A stretch of 64,000 nt of DNA from Burkholderia anthina (GTDB taxonomy: Bacteria; Pseudomonadota; Gammaproteobacteria; Burkholderiales; Burkholderiaceae): the NCBI RefSeq assembly GCF_001547525.1, contig NZ_LNJP01000003.1, positions 1,426,001 to 1,490,000 of the forward strand, in the 5' to 3' direction. Both the position numbers and the translations under genes were made by a program. This document shows, piece by piece, positions 1 to 7,083 of this stretch. Within the stretch, counting starts at the first letter, position 1, and each line of letters opens with the position of its first letter. Under the pieces are notes generated by a model. The model was not told the DNA's origin. It saw only the letters and a program-made list of their open reading frames with translations, and ran no database searches.

Positions 1-409
1 CGCGCATGCGGTGGCGGCCGGCCCGGCCGACGCGCAGCAGGAAGCCAACCGGCGCGCGGTGCTCGCGTTCTACGAAAAAGGGCTGAACGAGAAGGACGCG
101 GACGCCGCGCTCGCGTACGTCGGCGATCGCTACGTGCAGCACAATCCGAACGCGGCCGACGGCCGCGACGGTTTCCGCAAGTTCGTCGCGTTTCTGCGCG
201 ACACATATCCGCAGTCGCACAGCGAGATCAAGCGCGCGTTCGTCGACGGCGACTACGTGATCCTGCACGTGCACGCGGTGCGCGAACCCGGCACCTGCGG
301 CAGCGCGATCATCGACATCTTCCGGCTCGAGCACGGCAAGATCGTCGAACACTGGGACGTCAACCAGCCGGTGCCCGAGCAGGCGGCGAACGGCAACACG
401 ATGTTCTGA
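1..409 (+). CDS. SnoaL-like / NTF2-fold protein, 5' end outside the window
   Basis: The reading frame is open to the window edge. The first visible residues (Ala-His-Ala, then VAAG) look like the end of a signal peptide, so the true start is probably upstream and the protein probably periplasmic. A GTG at 11 is the first internal start. The body has the SnoaL-like pattern: an N-terminal helix with AVLAFYEKGLNEKD, then YVQHNPNAADG and a C-terminal strand with IVEHWDVNQPVPE. The family is a small cone-shaped fold; many members have no known substrate. About 135 residues are visible, near the usual family length. The LysR gene at 628-1491 is convergent. Family is fairly certain, function unknown. 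Confidence 0.75.
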   Translation, partial: AHAVAAGPADAQQEANRRAVLAFYEKGLNEKDADAALAYVGDRYVQHNPNAADGRDGFRKFVAFLRDTYPQSHSEIKRAFVDGDYVILHVHAVREPGTCGSAIIDIFRLEHGKIVEHWDVNQPVPEQAANGNTMF

Positions 410-472
410 CGCGATCCGCGTTGCCCAGGGGCCATTCTCGTGGCCACCCCAAATTAAAAAATCATTCCAGGG

Positions 473-599
473 GAATGCCCGAAATCGCCCGCATGGCGGC
501 GTCGCGCGTCACTTGTTTGGCTCGCCAAACGGCGCTCCTTCCTCCTTGCCTGCGCCCCGCAAGGAAGTCCCCTTGGGGGACGAGCGATTTCGGGCATTC
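473..599. repeat. hairpin-rich element with 16-bp terminal inverted repeats
   Basis: The outer arms 473-488 and 584-599 are perfect 16-bp inverted repeats (GAATGCCCGAAATCGC and its complement). Inside lie GTTTGGC/GCCAAAC (515-521/524-530), a CCTTGC/GCAAGG pair (545-550/559-564) and the near-palindrome around 569-580. The 127-bp unit sits between two convergent genes and has no coding signal. It resembles small non-autonomous repeats (MITE-like or BIME-like); it could also act as a complex bidirectional terminator. Only one copy is present in this window. Confidence 0.55.
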
Positions 600-627
600 G
601 CATGTGCGTTCCGTATGTAAACAGACC

Positions 628-1491
628 CTAGCGTCCTTCGAGTTCCAGCATCTTCGCGAGCGTCTTCGTCAGCGCGCCGACCATCGGGTCGGCCGTCGGC
701 CGGTGCAGGATCGCGATGTCCATGTGCTCGATCGGCGCGAAGCCCTGCTTCGCGGTCAGCACCACATGCTCGTCCGTCACGACGCGCGCGGGCAGCACGC
801 TGATGCCGAGCCCGTCCGCGACGGCCGCCTGGATGCCGCTCAGGCTCGACGTCGTGAAGCTGATCCGCCAGCGGCGGCCGCGCTCCTCGATCGCCTTGAT
901 CATGTCGTCGCGATAGAGCCCGCGCGGCGGGAACACGACGAGCGGTACCGGGTCGAGATCGATCGACGGATGCTTCGCGCTGTCGATCCAGCGCAGCTTC
1001 TCCGGCCAGCGCACGACGGCCTCGCGGCTGTCGCGCCGCTGCTTGATCAGCACGAGATCGAGTTCGCCGCGATCGTACGCGGCGCTGATGTCGCGGCTCA
1101 GCCCGCACGTCACTTCGAGCTTGACCTGCGGATGCTCGCGCTTGAACGCCGCGAGCGCGTGCGTCGTGCGGCCCGCCGCGAAATCGTCGGGTACGCCGAG
1201 CCGGATCGTCAGCGCGACCGTCGCGCCGGACAGCGCTTCCAGCATCTCGTCGTTCAGCGCGAGCATGCGCCGCGCGTAGCTGAGCACCGTCACGCCCGCG
1301 TCGGTCGGCCGCACGTCGCGCGTGCCGCGGTCGAGCAGGCGGTGGCCGGCGATCTCCTCGAGCCGGCGCACCTTCTGGCTGACCGTCGACTGCGTCGAAT
1401 GCAGCCGTGCGGACGCCGTCGTGAAACTGCCGCAATCGGCGACCATCACGAGCGCGCGCAGCAGATCGATGTCGAACAGGGGTCTATTCAT
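628..1491 (-). CDS. LysR-family transcriptional regulator
   Basis: The protein has 287 residues. The N-terminal winged HTH covers about residues 5-62, including GSFTTASARLHSTQSTVSQK, and is followed by the LysR effector-binding domain, with LTIRLGVPDDFA starting the first lobe near residue 93. Length and layout are normal for the family. It is convergent with the SnoaL-like gene and divergent from the small exported-protein gene at 1679; no adjacent enzyme gene identifies its effector. Family assignment is firm, target unknown. Confidence 0.9.
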   Translation of the reverse strand: MNRPLFDIDLLRALVMVADCGSFTTASARLHSTQSTVSQKVRRLEEIAGHRLLDRGTRDVRPTDAGVTVLSYARRMLALNDEMLEALSGATVALTIRLGVPDDFAAGRTTHALAAFKREHPQVKLEVTCGLSRDISAAYDRGELDLVLIKQRRDSREAVVRWPEKLRWIDSAKHPSIDLDPVPLVVFPPRGLYRDDMIKAIEERGRRWRISFTTSSLSGIQAAVADGLGISVLPARVVTDEHVVLTAKQGFAPIEHMDIAILHRPTADPMVGALTKTLAKMLELEGR

Positions 1492-1678
1492 TTCTGCACT
1501 TATATGGATAAGAGCATTTCATTTCCAAATGCGTGCGACGATTTTTAACATGACCGGACGGCGCGGGCAATCGCGGTTTCGCCCGACCTGGGCGCGGTAT
1601 TTCGCGGCGTTCTCGGGGCGCTCGACCTATCGTCTCGGCCGCGCGTCGGCGAGCGTCGGCACGTCAGGAGGAAACCGG

Positions 1679-1882
1679 ATGTTGTTCAAACGGATCGCGA
1701 TCATCGGCTCGTTTGCATCGACCGCGCTCACGTCGGCGGTGGCTGCCGCCGGCGGCGCGCCGGAAGGCCGAATGCGCAGCGCGGCCGACCGCGGCGACGC
1801 GGGCGAAGGGCGGATGCTGCTCGAGCGCGACGCGCGGACAGACGGCAGCACGGCCCTTGCCTTGCGACTTTCCTTACCGTAA
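1679..1882 (+). CDS. small exported protein, probably truncated by the toxin-antitoxin module
   Basis: A strong Shine-Dalgarno (AGGAGG, 1666-1671) precedes an ATG at 1679. The 67-residue product begins with a signal-peptide-like stretch (MLFKRIAIIGSFASTALTSA) ending around VAAAGG. Codons are strongly GC3-biased to about 1845 and then turn ordinary (ctt, ttg, cga, ctt, tcc, tta), and the stop lies inside the antitoxin operator at 1871-1890. I infer that the native 3' end was lost when the antitoxin-toxin segment arrived. The product is not recognised. Confidence 0.5.
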   Translation: MLFKRIAIIGSFASTALTSAVAAAGGAPEGRMRSAADRGDAGEGRMLLERDARTDGSTALALRLSLP

Positions 1883-1890
1883 AGTAAGGA
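1871..1890 (+). promoter_or_regulatory. inverted-repeat operator of the antitoxin-toxin operon
   Basis: TCCTTAC, a 6-bp spacer and GTAAGGA form a perfect 7-bp inverted repeat 17 bp before the antitoxin ATG, just upstream of its Shine-Dalgarno (AAGGAGG, 1894-1900). AbrB/MazE-type antitoxins normally bind such sites to autoregulate their operon. Confidence 0.6.
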
Positions 1891-1907
1891 GTCAAGGAGG
1901 TGCCATC

Positions 1908-2153
1908 ATGACAGCAGCAACGATCACTTCAAAGGGGCAGGTCACGATTCCCGTGGACGTGCGCAATCAGCTTGGTTTGAAGTCTGGCGACCGGATCGAA
2001 TTCAGCTTCAACGAGGCAACGGGCCGGTATGAAGTCATTCCGGCCACGCACTCGCTTGCGTCGCTCAAAGGAATCGTGAAGAAGCCCGCGAAACCGGTGT
2101 CGATCGAGGACATGAATCGGGCCATCGCCGAGCAGGGAGCATCCGGGCGATGA
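1908..2153 (+). CDS. AbrB/MazE/SpoVT-family antitoxin
   Basis: This 81-residue protein begins with a swapped-hairpin AbrB domain (about residues 3-47): ATITSKGQVTIPVDVRNQLG followed by LKSGDRIEF. The C-terminal half, rich in K and E (KKPAKPVSIEDMNRAI), is the usual flexible toxin-binding tail. Its stop overlaps the toxin ATG (ATGA at 2150-2153), giving translational coupling. The ATG at 1908 is set by an AAGGAGG 7 nt upstream. It should neutralise the PIN toxin and repress the operon through the repeat at 1871-1890. Base composition looks less GC-rich than the neighbours, consistent with acquisition. Confidence 0.88.
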   Translation: MTAATITSKGQVTIPVDVRNQLGLKSGDRIEFSFNEATGRYEVIPATHSLASLKGIVKKPAKPVSIEDMNRAIAEQGASGR

Positions 2154-2548
2154 TCGGACTGGATACGAACGTGCTGGTCCGCTACTTCGCTCAGGACGAT
2201 GCCGTGCAATCGAAGAAGGCGACGGCGCTGATGGAGTCCCTGTCGGCTGAGCGGCCGGGGTATGTTTCACAGGTCGCCTTGGTCGAGGTCGTGTGGGTGC
2301 TCGGGCGCTGCTACGGCGTCGAGCGCGAGCAGATGAGGGACATCATCGACTCGATGATCGGCACGAAGGAACTCATGGTGGAAGGTGCCGATACGGTGCG
2401 AAAGGGGCTTCGTGTTTTCGCGGCGTCCGCGAAGGCGGACTTCTCGGATTGTCTGATTGAGCGCTCGGGGTTCGCAGCCGAGTGCGAATATACGGCTACA
2501 TTCGACGCGACGGCCTCGAAGGTCGCCGGAATGCAGTTGATCAAGTAG
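2150..2548 (+). CDS. PIN-domain ribonuclease toxin (VapC-like)
   Basis: The 132-residue protein is a single PIN domain. Acidic residues expected for Mg-dependent RNase activity are visible: D5 in MIGLDTNVLVRYF, E46 in QVALVEVVWVL, D97/D100 in KADFSDCLI and D119 in TATFDATASK. VapC-type toxins cleave tRNA or rRNA and stop translation when the antitoxin is degraded. The gene overlaps the AbrB-type antitoxin by 4 nt. Pairing a PIN toxin with an AbrB-type rather than RHH antitoxin is common in proteobacteria. The RNA target cannot be deduced. Confidence 0.88.
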   Translation: MIGLDTNVLVRYFAQDDAVQSKKATALMESLSAERPGYVSQVALVEVVWVLGRCYGVEREQMRDIIDSMIGTKELMVEGADTVRKGLRVFAASAKADFSDCLIERSGFAAECEYTATFDATASKVAGMQLIK

Positions 2549-2750
2549 TCGTCGCCCACGCCGAAAGGCGCAATACGCTGCGGCCGTACCAAGCGGCCTG
2601 CCAGGCGGTATAGGGCGCGTCGTCAATACCGCGCTGAACTCCCTTCGCGTCGATCATTCGTATCGACATCGCCGCGCCACGGATATCCGAAAAGGCCATC
2701 TCCGTGACGAGCGTGCGCGGTACAGGGTAAACACCCGAATATCCCGGCAT
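2541..2750 (-). pseudogene. possible gene fragment, unrecognised
   Basis: A 69-codon minus-strand frame with protein-like composition (MAFSDIRGAAMSIRMIDAKG; then YTAWQAAWYGRSVLRL) overlaps the toxin's 3' end by 8 bp. A stop codon lies nine codons before the ATG and no convincing Shine-Dalgarno is seen. It may be the C-terminal remnant of a gene left beside the toxin-antitoxin insertion, or a chance frame. No family was recognised. Confidence 0.25.
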
Positions 2751-2972
2751 TGGCGCTATGGATCGAGCGCCGTCCTACCACTCCGGTCGCTGCTTGCCCT
2801 CGGTTCGCTTCGCCCCCGTTCTTCCCCGCTTGCGCTCGAAAATTGAGCAGTCTAGACTGCATCGCAGTTTCATCGAAGTCCCTGTCTTTCGCGCCCAGCG
2901 CCGGCATCCCGTCGCAGCGCCTCCACCGGACGCCGGCACCGCCCGCCGCGTCGAGACTTTCAAGGACACGCC
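2751..2972. other. non-coding remainder of the 2549-2972 interval
   Basis: Apart from the doubtful fragment at 2541-2750, nothing in the 424 bp between the toxin and the PhyH gene looks coding. The part nearest 2972 should carry the PhyH promoter; no clear -35/-10 pair was picked out. Confidence 0.4.
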
Positions 2973-3830
2973 ATGACGAGTATCCCGGATCGCGTCGCGC
3001 AAGCCGTGACGCCGGAACTGATCGCCGCGTTCCGCGAGGAAGGCGCGGTCTGCATCAAGGGCATCTTTTCCCCCGACGAAGTGGCCGCGCTGCGGGCCGG
3101 CATCGACGCGAACCTCGCGCAGCCGAGCGAACGCGCGAAAGTCGCGAGCCGGCCCGACGATCCGGGCTGGTTCTTCGAGGATTTCTGCAACTGGCAGCAC
3201 AACGACGCGTATCGCCACTTCATCGCGCGCTCGCCGGCCCCGTCTGTCGCCGCCGCGCTGATGGGCACGGACACCGTGCGGCTGCATCACGACCACCTGC
3301 TCGTGAAGGAGCCCGGCACGCGGCAGCGCACGCCGTGGCATCAGGATCAGCCGTACTACAACATCGAAGGCGACGACAACGTCAGCATGTGGATTCCGGT
3401 CGACCCGGTGCCGCTCGAATCGACGCTGGAATTCGTCGCCGGCTCGCACCGCGGCCCGTGGCTGATGCCGCGCACGTTCATGGACAAGGAGGCGAAGTGG
3501 TTCCCGGAAGGCAGCCTCGCCGACCTGCCCGACATCGAAGCCGATCGCGCGGCCTTTCCGATCCGCCGCTGGGCGCTCGAACCCGGCGACATGGTGTGCT
3601 TCCGGATGCTCACGCTGCATGCGTCGGGCGGCACGCAGAACCGCCGGCGCGCGTTTTCACTGCGCTTCGTCGGCGACGACATCCGTCACGCGCCGCGCCG
3701 CTGGAAAACCTCGCCCGATTTCCCGGGGCTCGCGGCGCAACTGGCCGCCGGCGCGCCGCTCGATCACCCGTTGTTTCCGGTCGTGTGGTCGCGCGACGCG
3801 GGGCAGGTGGGTGCGATCGGAGCAGTGTAG
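2973..3830 (+). CDS. phytanoyl-CoA dioxygenase (PhyH) family protein
   Basis: The 285-residue protein is an Fe(II)/2-oxoglutarate-dependent dioxygenase of the PhyH family. The iron-binding facial triad is visible as H123-x-D125 (PWHQDQPYYN) and H216 (LTLHASGG), with the 2-oxoglutarate-binding arginine in RRRAFSLRF (226-231). The family hydroxylates diverse small substrates. It is convergent with the HutC-like/XRE-cupin regulator pair and close to the aldolase-DHDPS operon, so it may belong to the same pathway, but nothing in the sequence fixes the substrate. Confidence 0.88.
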   Translation: MTSIPDRVAQAVTPELIAAFREEGAVCIKGIFSPDEVAALRAGIDANLAQPSERAKVASRPDDPGWFFEDFCNWQHNDAYRHFIARSPAPSVAAALMGTDTVRLHHDHLLVKEPGTRQRTPWHQDQPYYNIEGDDNVSMWIPVDPVPLESTLEFVAGSHRGPWLMPRTFMDKEAKWFPEGSLADLPDIEADRAAFPIRRWALEPGDMVCFRMLTLHASGGTQNRRRAFSLRFVGDDIRHAPRRWKTSPDFPGLAAQLAAGAPLDHPLFPVVWSRDAGQVGAIGAV

Positions 3831-3840
3831 ATAACGAACG

Positions 3841-3871
3841 CGGCGGCCGTTTCGTGACGAAACGGCCGCCG
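3841..3871. terminator. bidirectional hairpin between convergent genes
   Basis: A perfect 14-bp stem (3841-3854 with 3858-3871) and a 3-nt loop lies between the stops of the PhyH gene and the HutC-like gene. There is no long T tract on either side. Confidence 0.6.
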
Positions 3872-3896
3872 TGCGTCAGGGGCGTGCGACAAGCGA

Positions 3897-4634
3897 TCAG
3901 GTCGGGTGGCGCCCCGCGCCCGGCTTGAAGCGCGACCCGAGCCGGTAGCGATTGCCCGGATGCAGGAAGTGCACGAACGTGACGGGCAGCCCGTCGGTCC
4001 AGGTGCGGCGCGTGAGCGTGAGGCACGGCTCGTCGGCGCGCATGTCGAGCAGCCGCGCCTGTTCGCCGGTCGGCAGCGATGCGTCGACGACGTGCTCGAT
4101 TTCCAGTTCGTCGTGCGACACGTTGTTGTACAGATACTCGGACGGCGGCTCGGTCTGGAAATCCTGATCGATGAAGCCGGGCGCGGCGGCCGGGTTCACG
4201 TAGCGGTCCTCGAGCTGGATCGGGCGGCCGTTTTCCTCGTGCACGCACACCACGTGAAAGACCGGCGTGTTGACCGGCAGGCCGAACGCGGCCGCGACGT
4301 CGAACGACGCTGGCTCGCGCGACTGGCTGAGCACGCGGCAGCGGTACTCGTGGCCGCGCGCGCGAATCTCGTCGCGGATATGCGCGATCATCAGCAGGTT
4401 CGACTGCGGCTTCACCTCGGCGACGAAGGTGCCGACGCCCGCGATGCGCTTGAGCACGCCTTCCTCGGTCAGCTCGCGCAGCGCGCGGTTGACCGTCATG
4501 CGCGCGACGCCGAACTGCGCGGCGAGATCGAGCTCGGACGGAATGCGGTCGCCGGGGCGCCAGTCGCCGGACTCGACGTTCTGGCGAACGAGCGTCTTGA
4601 TCTGCTGGAACGGTGCGGTGGCCTTGGTGACCAT
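3897..4634 (-). CDS. GntR/HutC-family transcriptional regulator
   Basis: The chosen ATG gives 245 residues. An N-terminal GntR winged helix (about 5-75, PGDRIPSELDLAAQFGVARM, then TVNRALRELTEEGVL) is followed by a UTRA ligand-binding domain (about 95-235) with LEDRYVNPAAAPGF and the terminal GNRYRLGSRF. It closely resembles HutC histidine-utilisation repressors, but no hut genes lie here, so it is treated as a HutC paralogue. The frame stays open far upstream through the XRE gene, but the start 31 bp after the XRE stop suits the domain boundary. It is probably co-transcribed with the XRE-cupin gene. Confidence 0.85.
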   Translation of the reverse strand: MVTKATAPFQQIKTLVRQNVESGDWRPGDRIPSELDLAAQFGVARMTVNRALRELTEEGVLKRIAGVGTFVAEVKPQSNLLMIAHIRDEIRARGHEYRCRVLSQSREPASFDVAAAFGLPVNTPVFHVVCVHEENGRPIQLEDRYVNPAAAPGFIDQDFQTEPPSEYLYNNVSHDELEIEHVVDASLPTGEQARLLDMRADEPCLTLTRRTWTDGLPVTFVHFLHPGNRYRLGSRFKPGAGRHPT

Positions 4635-4665
4635 CGGAAGATCCTTGCGCGAAGAAGTGACGAGG

Positions 4666-5208
4666 CTAGTCGTCGTGGCTGACGATGACCAGGATCTCCG
4701 CCTGCGCGGCGCCGAGGCTGCGCGTGCGGTGCGGGATGAGCGCGTTGAAATAGACTGAATCGCCGGCCCTGAGTTGCACCGTCTCGTTCGGAAATTCGAT
4801 TTCGACGCGGCCCTTGTGCACGAACAGGAATTCCTCGCCCTCGTGCTCGCGGAACGTCGACGCGACGAATTCGTGCGGCGGATGCACGACGAACGGCAGC
4901 ATCTTCTTCGGCGCGACGCCGGCCGCGATGCTCTCGAAGCGGTGCGCATGGCTGTCGGCCGCCGCGCCCATCGCGGTGCGCTCGCCGGCGCGCGTGACCG
5001 TGATCAGCTCGCGGTTGCGGCTTTCCGAGAACAGTTGCTCGACGTCGACGTTCAGCGCCTTCGACAGCTTCAGCGCGACCGCGATCGACGGCACGCTCAG
5101 GCCGCGTTCGACCTTCGACAGGTAGCTCTTCGTGAGACCGGTTTCGTCGGCCAGCACGTCGAGCGTCCAGCCCTTCTGTTTTCTCAGCAGTTTCAGGCGA
5201 ATCGTCAT
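4666..5208 (-). CDS. XRE-family regulator with C-terminal cupin domain
   Basis: The 180-residue protein has an N-terminal HTH (about 1-58: LLRKQKGWTLDVLADETGLT, KSYLSKVERGLSVPS) and a C-terminal cupin (about 105-178, with EFLFVHKGRVEIEF and GDSVYFNALIPH). Such regulators sense small molecules through the cupin and often control an adjacent catabolic operon. A longer frame exists from 5253, but MTIRLKLLRKQKGW starts at the HTH as expected. It is divergent from the aldolase gene, with a perfect palindrome between them, so it probably represses or activates both directions. Confidence 0.87.
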   Translation of the reverse strand: MTIRLKLLRKQKGWTLDVLADETGLTKSYLSKVERGLSVPSIAVALKLSKALNVDVEQLFSESRNRELITVTRAGERTAMGAAADSHAHRFESIAAGVAPKKMLPFVVHPPHEFVASTFREHEGEEFLFVHKGRVEIEFPNETVQLRAGDSVYFNALIPHRTRSLGAAQAEILVIVSHDD

Positions 5209-5246
5209 GGTGCGCCAGGTGTCCTTCGAAAAACCGATTGTAACGC

Positions 5247-5282
5247 ATGACACAAAGTGTCATTCGGTGTATCGTGTGTCAT
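5247..5282. promoter_or_regulatory. palindromic operator between XRE-cupin and aldolase genes
   Basis: ATGACAC-AAA-GTGTCAT (5247-5263) is a perfect 7-bp inverted repeat. A second GTGTCAT half-site (5276-5282) repeats 19 bp away in the same orientation, each followed by TCG. The position between divergent starts fits binding by the XRE-cupin protein. Confidence 0.65.
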
Positions 5283-5353
5283 TCGTATCGCGTGGGACAC
5301 CCGGGAGACGGTCGCGAGCGGCGCGGCCGGCCCGGTTCATTCAGGAGGCGAAC

Positions 5354-6136
5354 ATGGCGGAAACGCTGAATTTGACGAAGGAAGCGCTGGTCGCGCTGGC
5401 GGAGCGGCGGCTCGAAAACGAGGTGGGCGACAGCGGCTGGTCCGCGCGGCAAAAGCTCGCGCTGACGTGCCGGATCTTGTTCGACGCGGGCCACGACTCG
5501 GGTCTGGCCGGGCAGATCACCTGCCGCGCGGACGCGGCCGGCACGTACTACACGCAGCGGCTCGGGCTCGGCTTCGACGAGATCTCGGCCGCGAACCTGC
5601 TGCGCGTCAACGAGGATCTCGACGTCGTCGACGGCGAAGGCATTCCGAACCCGGCCAACCGCTTCCATACGTGGATCTATCGCGAGCGCCCGGACGTGAA
5701 CTGCATCATCCACACGCACCCGGCGCATGTCGCTGCGCTGTCTATGCTCGAGCAGCCGCTCGTGGTGTCGCACATGGACACCTGCCCGCTGTACGACGAT
5801 TGCGCGTTCCTGAAGGACTGGCCGGGCGTGCCGGTCGGCAACGAGGAGGGCGAGATCATCTCGAAGGCGCTGGGCGACAAGCGCGCGATCCTGCTCGCGC
5901 ATCACGGCCAGCTCGTGGTCGGCAAGACGATCGAGGAGGCCTGCATCCTCGCGCTGCTGATCGAGCGCGCGGCGAAGCTGCAACTGCTCGCGATGTCGGC
6001 CGGCGAGATCAGGCCGGTGCCGCCGGCGCTGGCACGTGAAGCGCACGACTGGATCTCGAAGCCGAAGCGCGATGCGGTGACGTTCGACTACTACGCGCGC
6101 CGCGCGTTGCGTACGCATCGGGATTGCGTCGCGTGA
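5354..6136 (+). CDS. class II aldolase/adducin family protein
   Basis: This is a 260-residue zinc-dependent class II aldolase-like protein. Metal ligands are visible: H120-T-H122-P, and H183/H184 in LLAHHGQLVVG. In the family (fuculose-phosphate aldolase, tetronate-phosphate decarboxylase-type enzymes) these histidines hold Zn for retro-aldol or decarboxylation chemistry. The start at 5354 has an AGGAGG at 5343-5348; a much longer upstream frame is rejected because it would cross the operator. The DHDPS-family gene follows after 50 bp, giving an operon aldolase-DHDPS-MOSC. The substrate is unknown. Confidence 0.87.
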   Translation: MAETLNLTKEALVALAERRLENEVGDSGWSARQKLALTCRILFDAGHDSGLAGQITCRADAAGTYYTQRLGLGFDEISAANLLRVNEDLDVVDGEGIPNPANRFHTWIYRERPDVNCIIHTHPAHVAALSMLEQPLVVSHMDTCPLYDDCAFLKDWPGVPVGNEEGEIISKALGDKRAILLAHHGQLVVGKTIEEACILALLIERAAKLQLLAMSAGEIRPVPPALAREAHDWISKPKRDAVTFDYYARRALRTHRDCVA

Positions 6137-6186
6137 ATCGGCGCATCGCTTCAACTCCGTCAGACCATCATTGAGGAATACCCATC

Positions 6187-7083
6187 GTGTCCATCCTGCT
6201 GAAAGGCATCATTGCCTACCCGGTCACGCCGTTCTCCGCCGACGGCGGCGTCGATCTCAAAGCGCTCGACGCGCTGATCGAACGCCTGATCGCCGACGGC
6301 GTTCACGCGATCGCGCCGTTGGGCAGCACCGGCGAAAGCGCGTACCTGTCCGACGCCGAATGGGAGGCCGTCGCCGCCGCGTCGATTGACGCGGTGCGCC
6401 GGCGCGTGCCGACCGTCGTCGGGATTTCCGATCTCACCACGGCGGGCGCGGTGCGCCGTGCCCGCTTCGCCGAACAGGCCGGCGCCGATGCGGTGATGGT
6501 GCTGCCGGTGTCGTACTGGAAGCTCGGCAACGACGAGATCGTCGCGCACTATCGCGCGATCGGCGACGCAATCGGCATCCCGGTCATGCTGTACAACAAC
6601 CCGGCGACGAGCGGCGTCGACATGTCGCCCGACCTGATCGTGACGATCTGCCGGGCCGTGGACAACGTGACGATGGTCAAGGAAAGCACCGGCGACATCG
6701 GTCGGATGCATCGGCTCGCGCAATTGAGCGACGGGACGATCCCGTTCTACAACGGCAGCAATCCGATGGCGCTTGCCGCGCTGGCCGCCGGCGCGGCCGG
6801 ATGGTGCACGGCCGCGCCGAACCTGAATGCCGCGTTGCCGCTCGCGTTGTTCGATGCGATGCGCGCAGGCGATCTCGCGCGCGCCAGATCGGTCTTTCAC
6901 GCGCAGTTGCCGTTGCTGCAGTTCATCGTCAACGGCGGGTTGCCGGTGACCGTGAAGGCCGGGCTGCGGCTGCGCGGCTTCGACGCGGGCGAACCGAGGC
7001 GGCCGCTGCTGCCGCTCGGCGAGGCACGCACGCGCGAGCTGGAGCGCCTGCTCGCGACGCTGCCGGACGGTGTGGCGGCATGA
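6187..7083 (+). CDS. DHDPS/NAL-family (dapA-like) aldolase or hydratase
   Basis: The 298-residue (beta/alpha)8 protein starts at GTG 6187. It shows the family's pyruvate-binding GSTGE (46-50), the catalytic tyrosine Y136 in VMLYNNPA and the Schiff-base lysine K165 in VTMVKESTGD. Members include dihydrodipicolinate synthase, N-acetylneuraminate lyase and keto-deoxy sugar-acid dehydratases. The context with a class II aldolase and dedicated regulators argues for catabolism rather than lysine synthesis. It overlaps the next ATG by 4 nt. Confidence 0.87.
   Translation: MSILLKGIIAYPVTPFSADGGVDLKALDALIERLIADGVHAIAPLGSTGESAYLSDAEWEAVAAASIDAVRRRVPTVVGISDLTTAGAVRRARFAEQAGADAVMVLPVSYWKLGNDEIVAHYRAIGDAIGIPVMLYNNPATSGVDMSPDLIVTICRAVDNVTMVKESTGDIGRMHRLAQLSDGTIPFYNGSNPMALAALAAGAAGWCTAAPNLNAALPLALFDAMRAGDLARARSVFHAQLPLLQFIVNGGLPVTVKAGLRLRGFDAGEPRRPLLPLGEARTRELERLLATLPDGVAA

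Noticed and set aside
3897..4634. Naming the GntR gene hutC
   Set aside because: The sequence is HutC-like but no histidine-utilisation genes lie nearby; the neighbours are aldolase-type genes, so a paralogue is more likely.
6187..7083. Lysine-biosynthetic dapA
   Set aside because: Catalytic residues are common to the whole DHDPS/NAL superfamily, and the operon with a class II aldolase and dedicated regulators points to catabolism.
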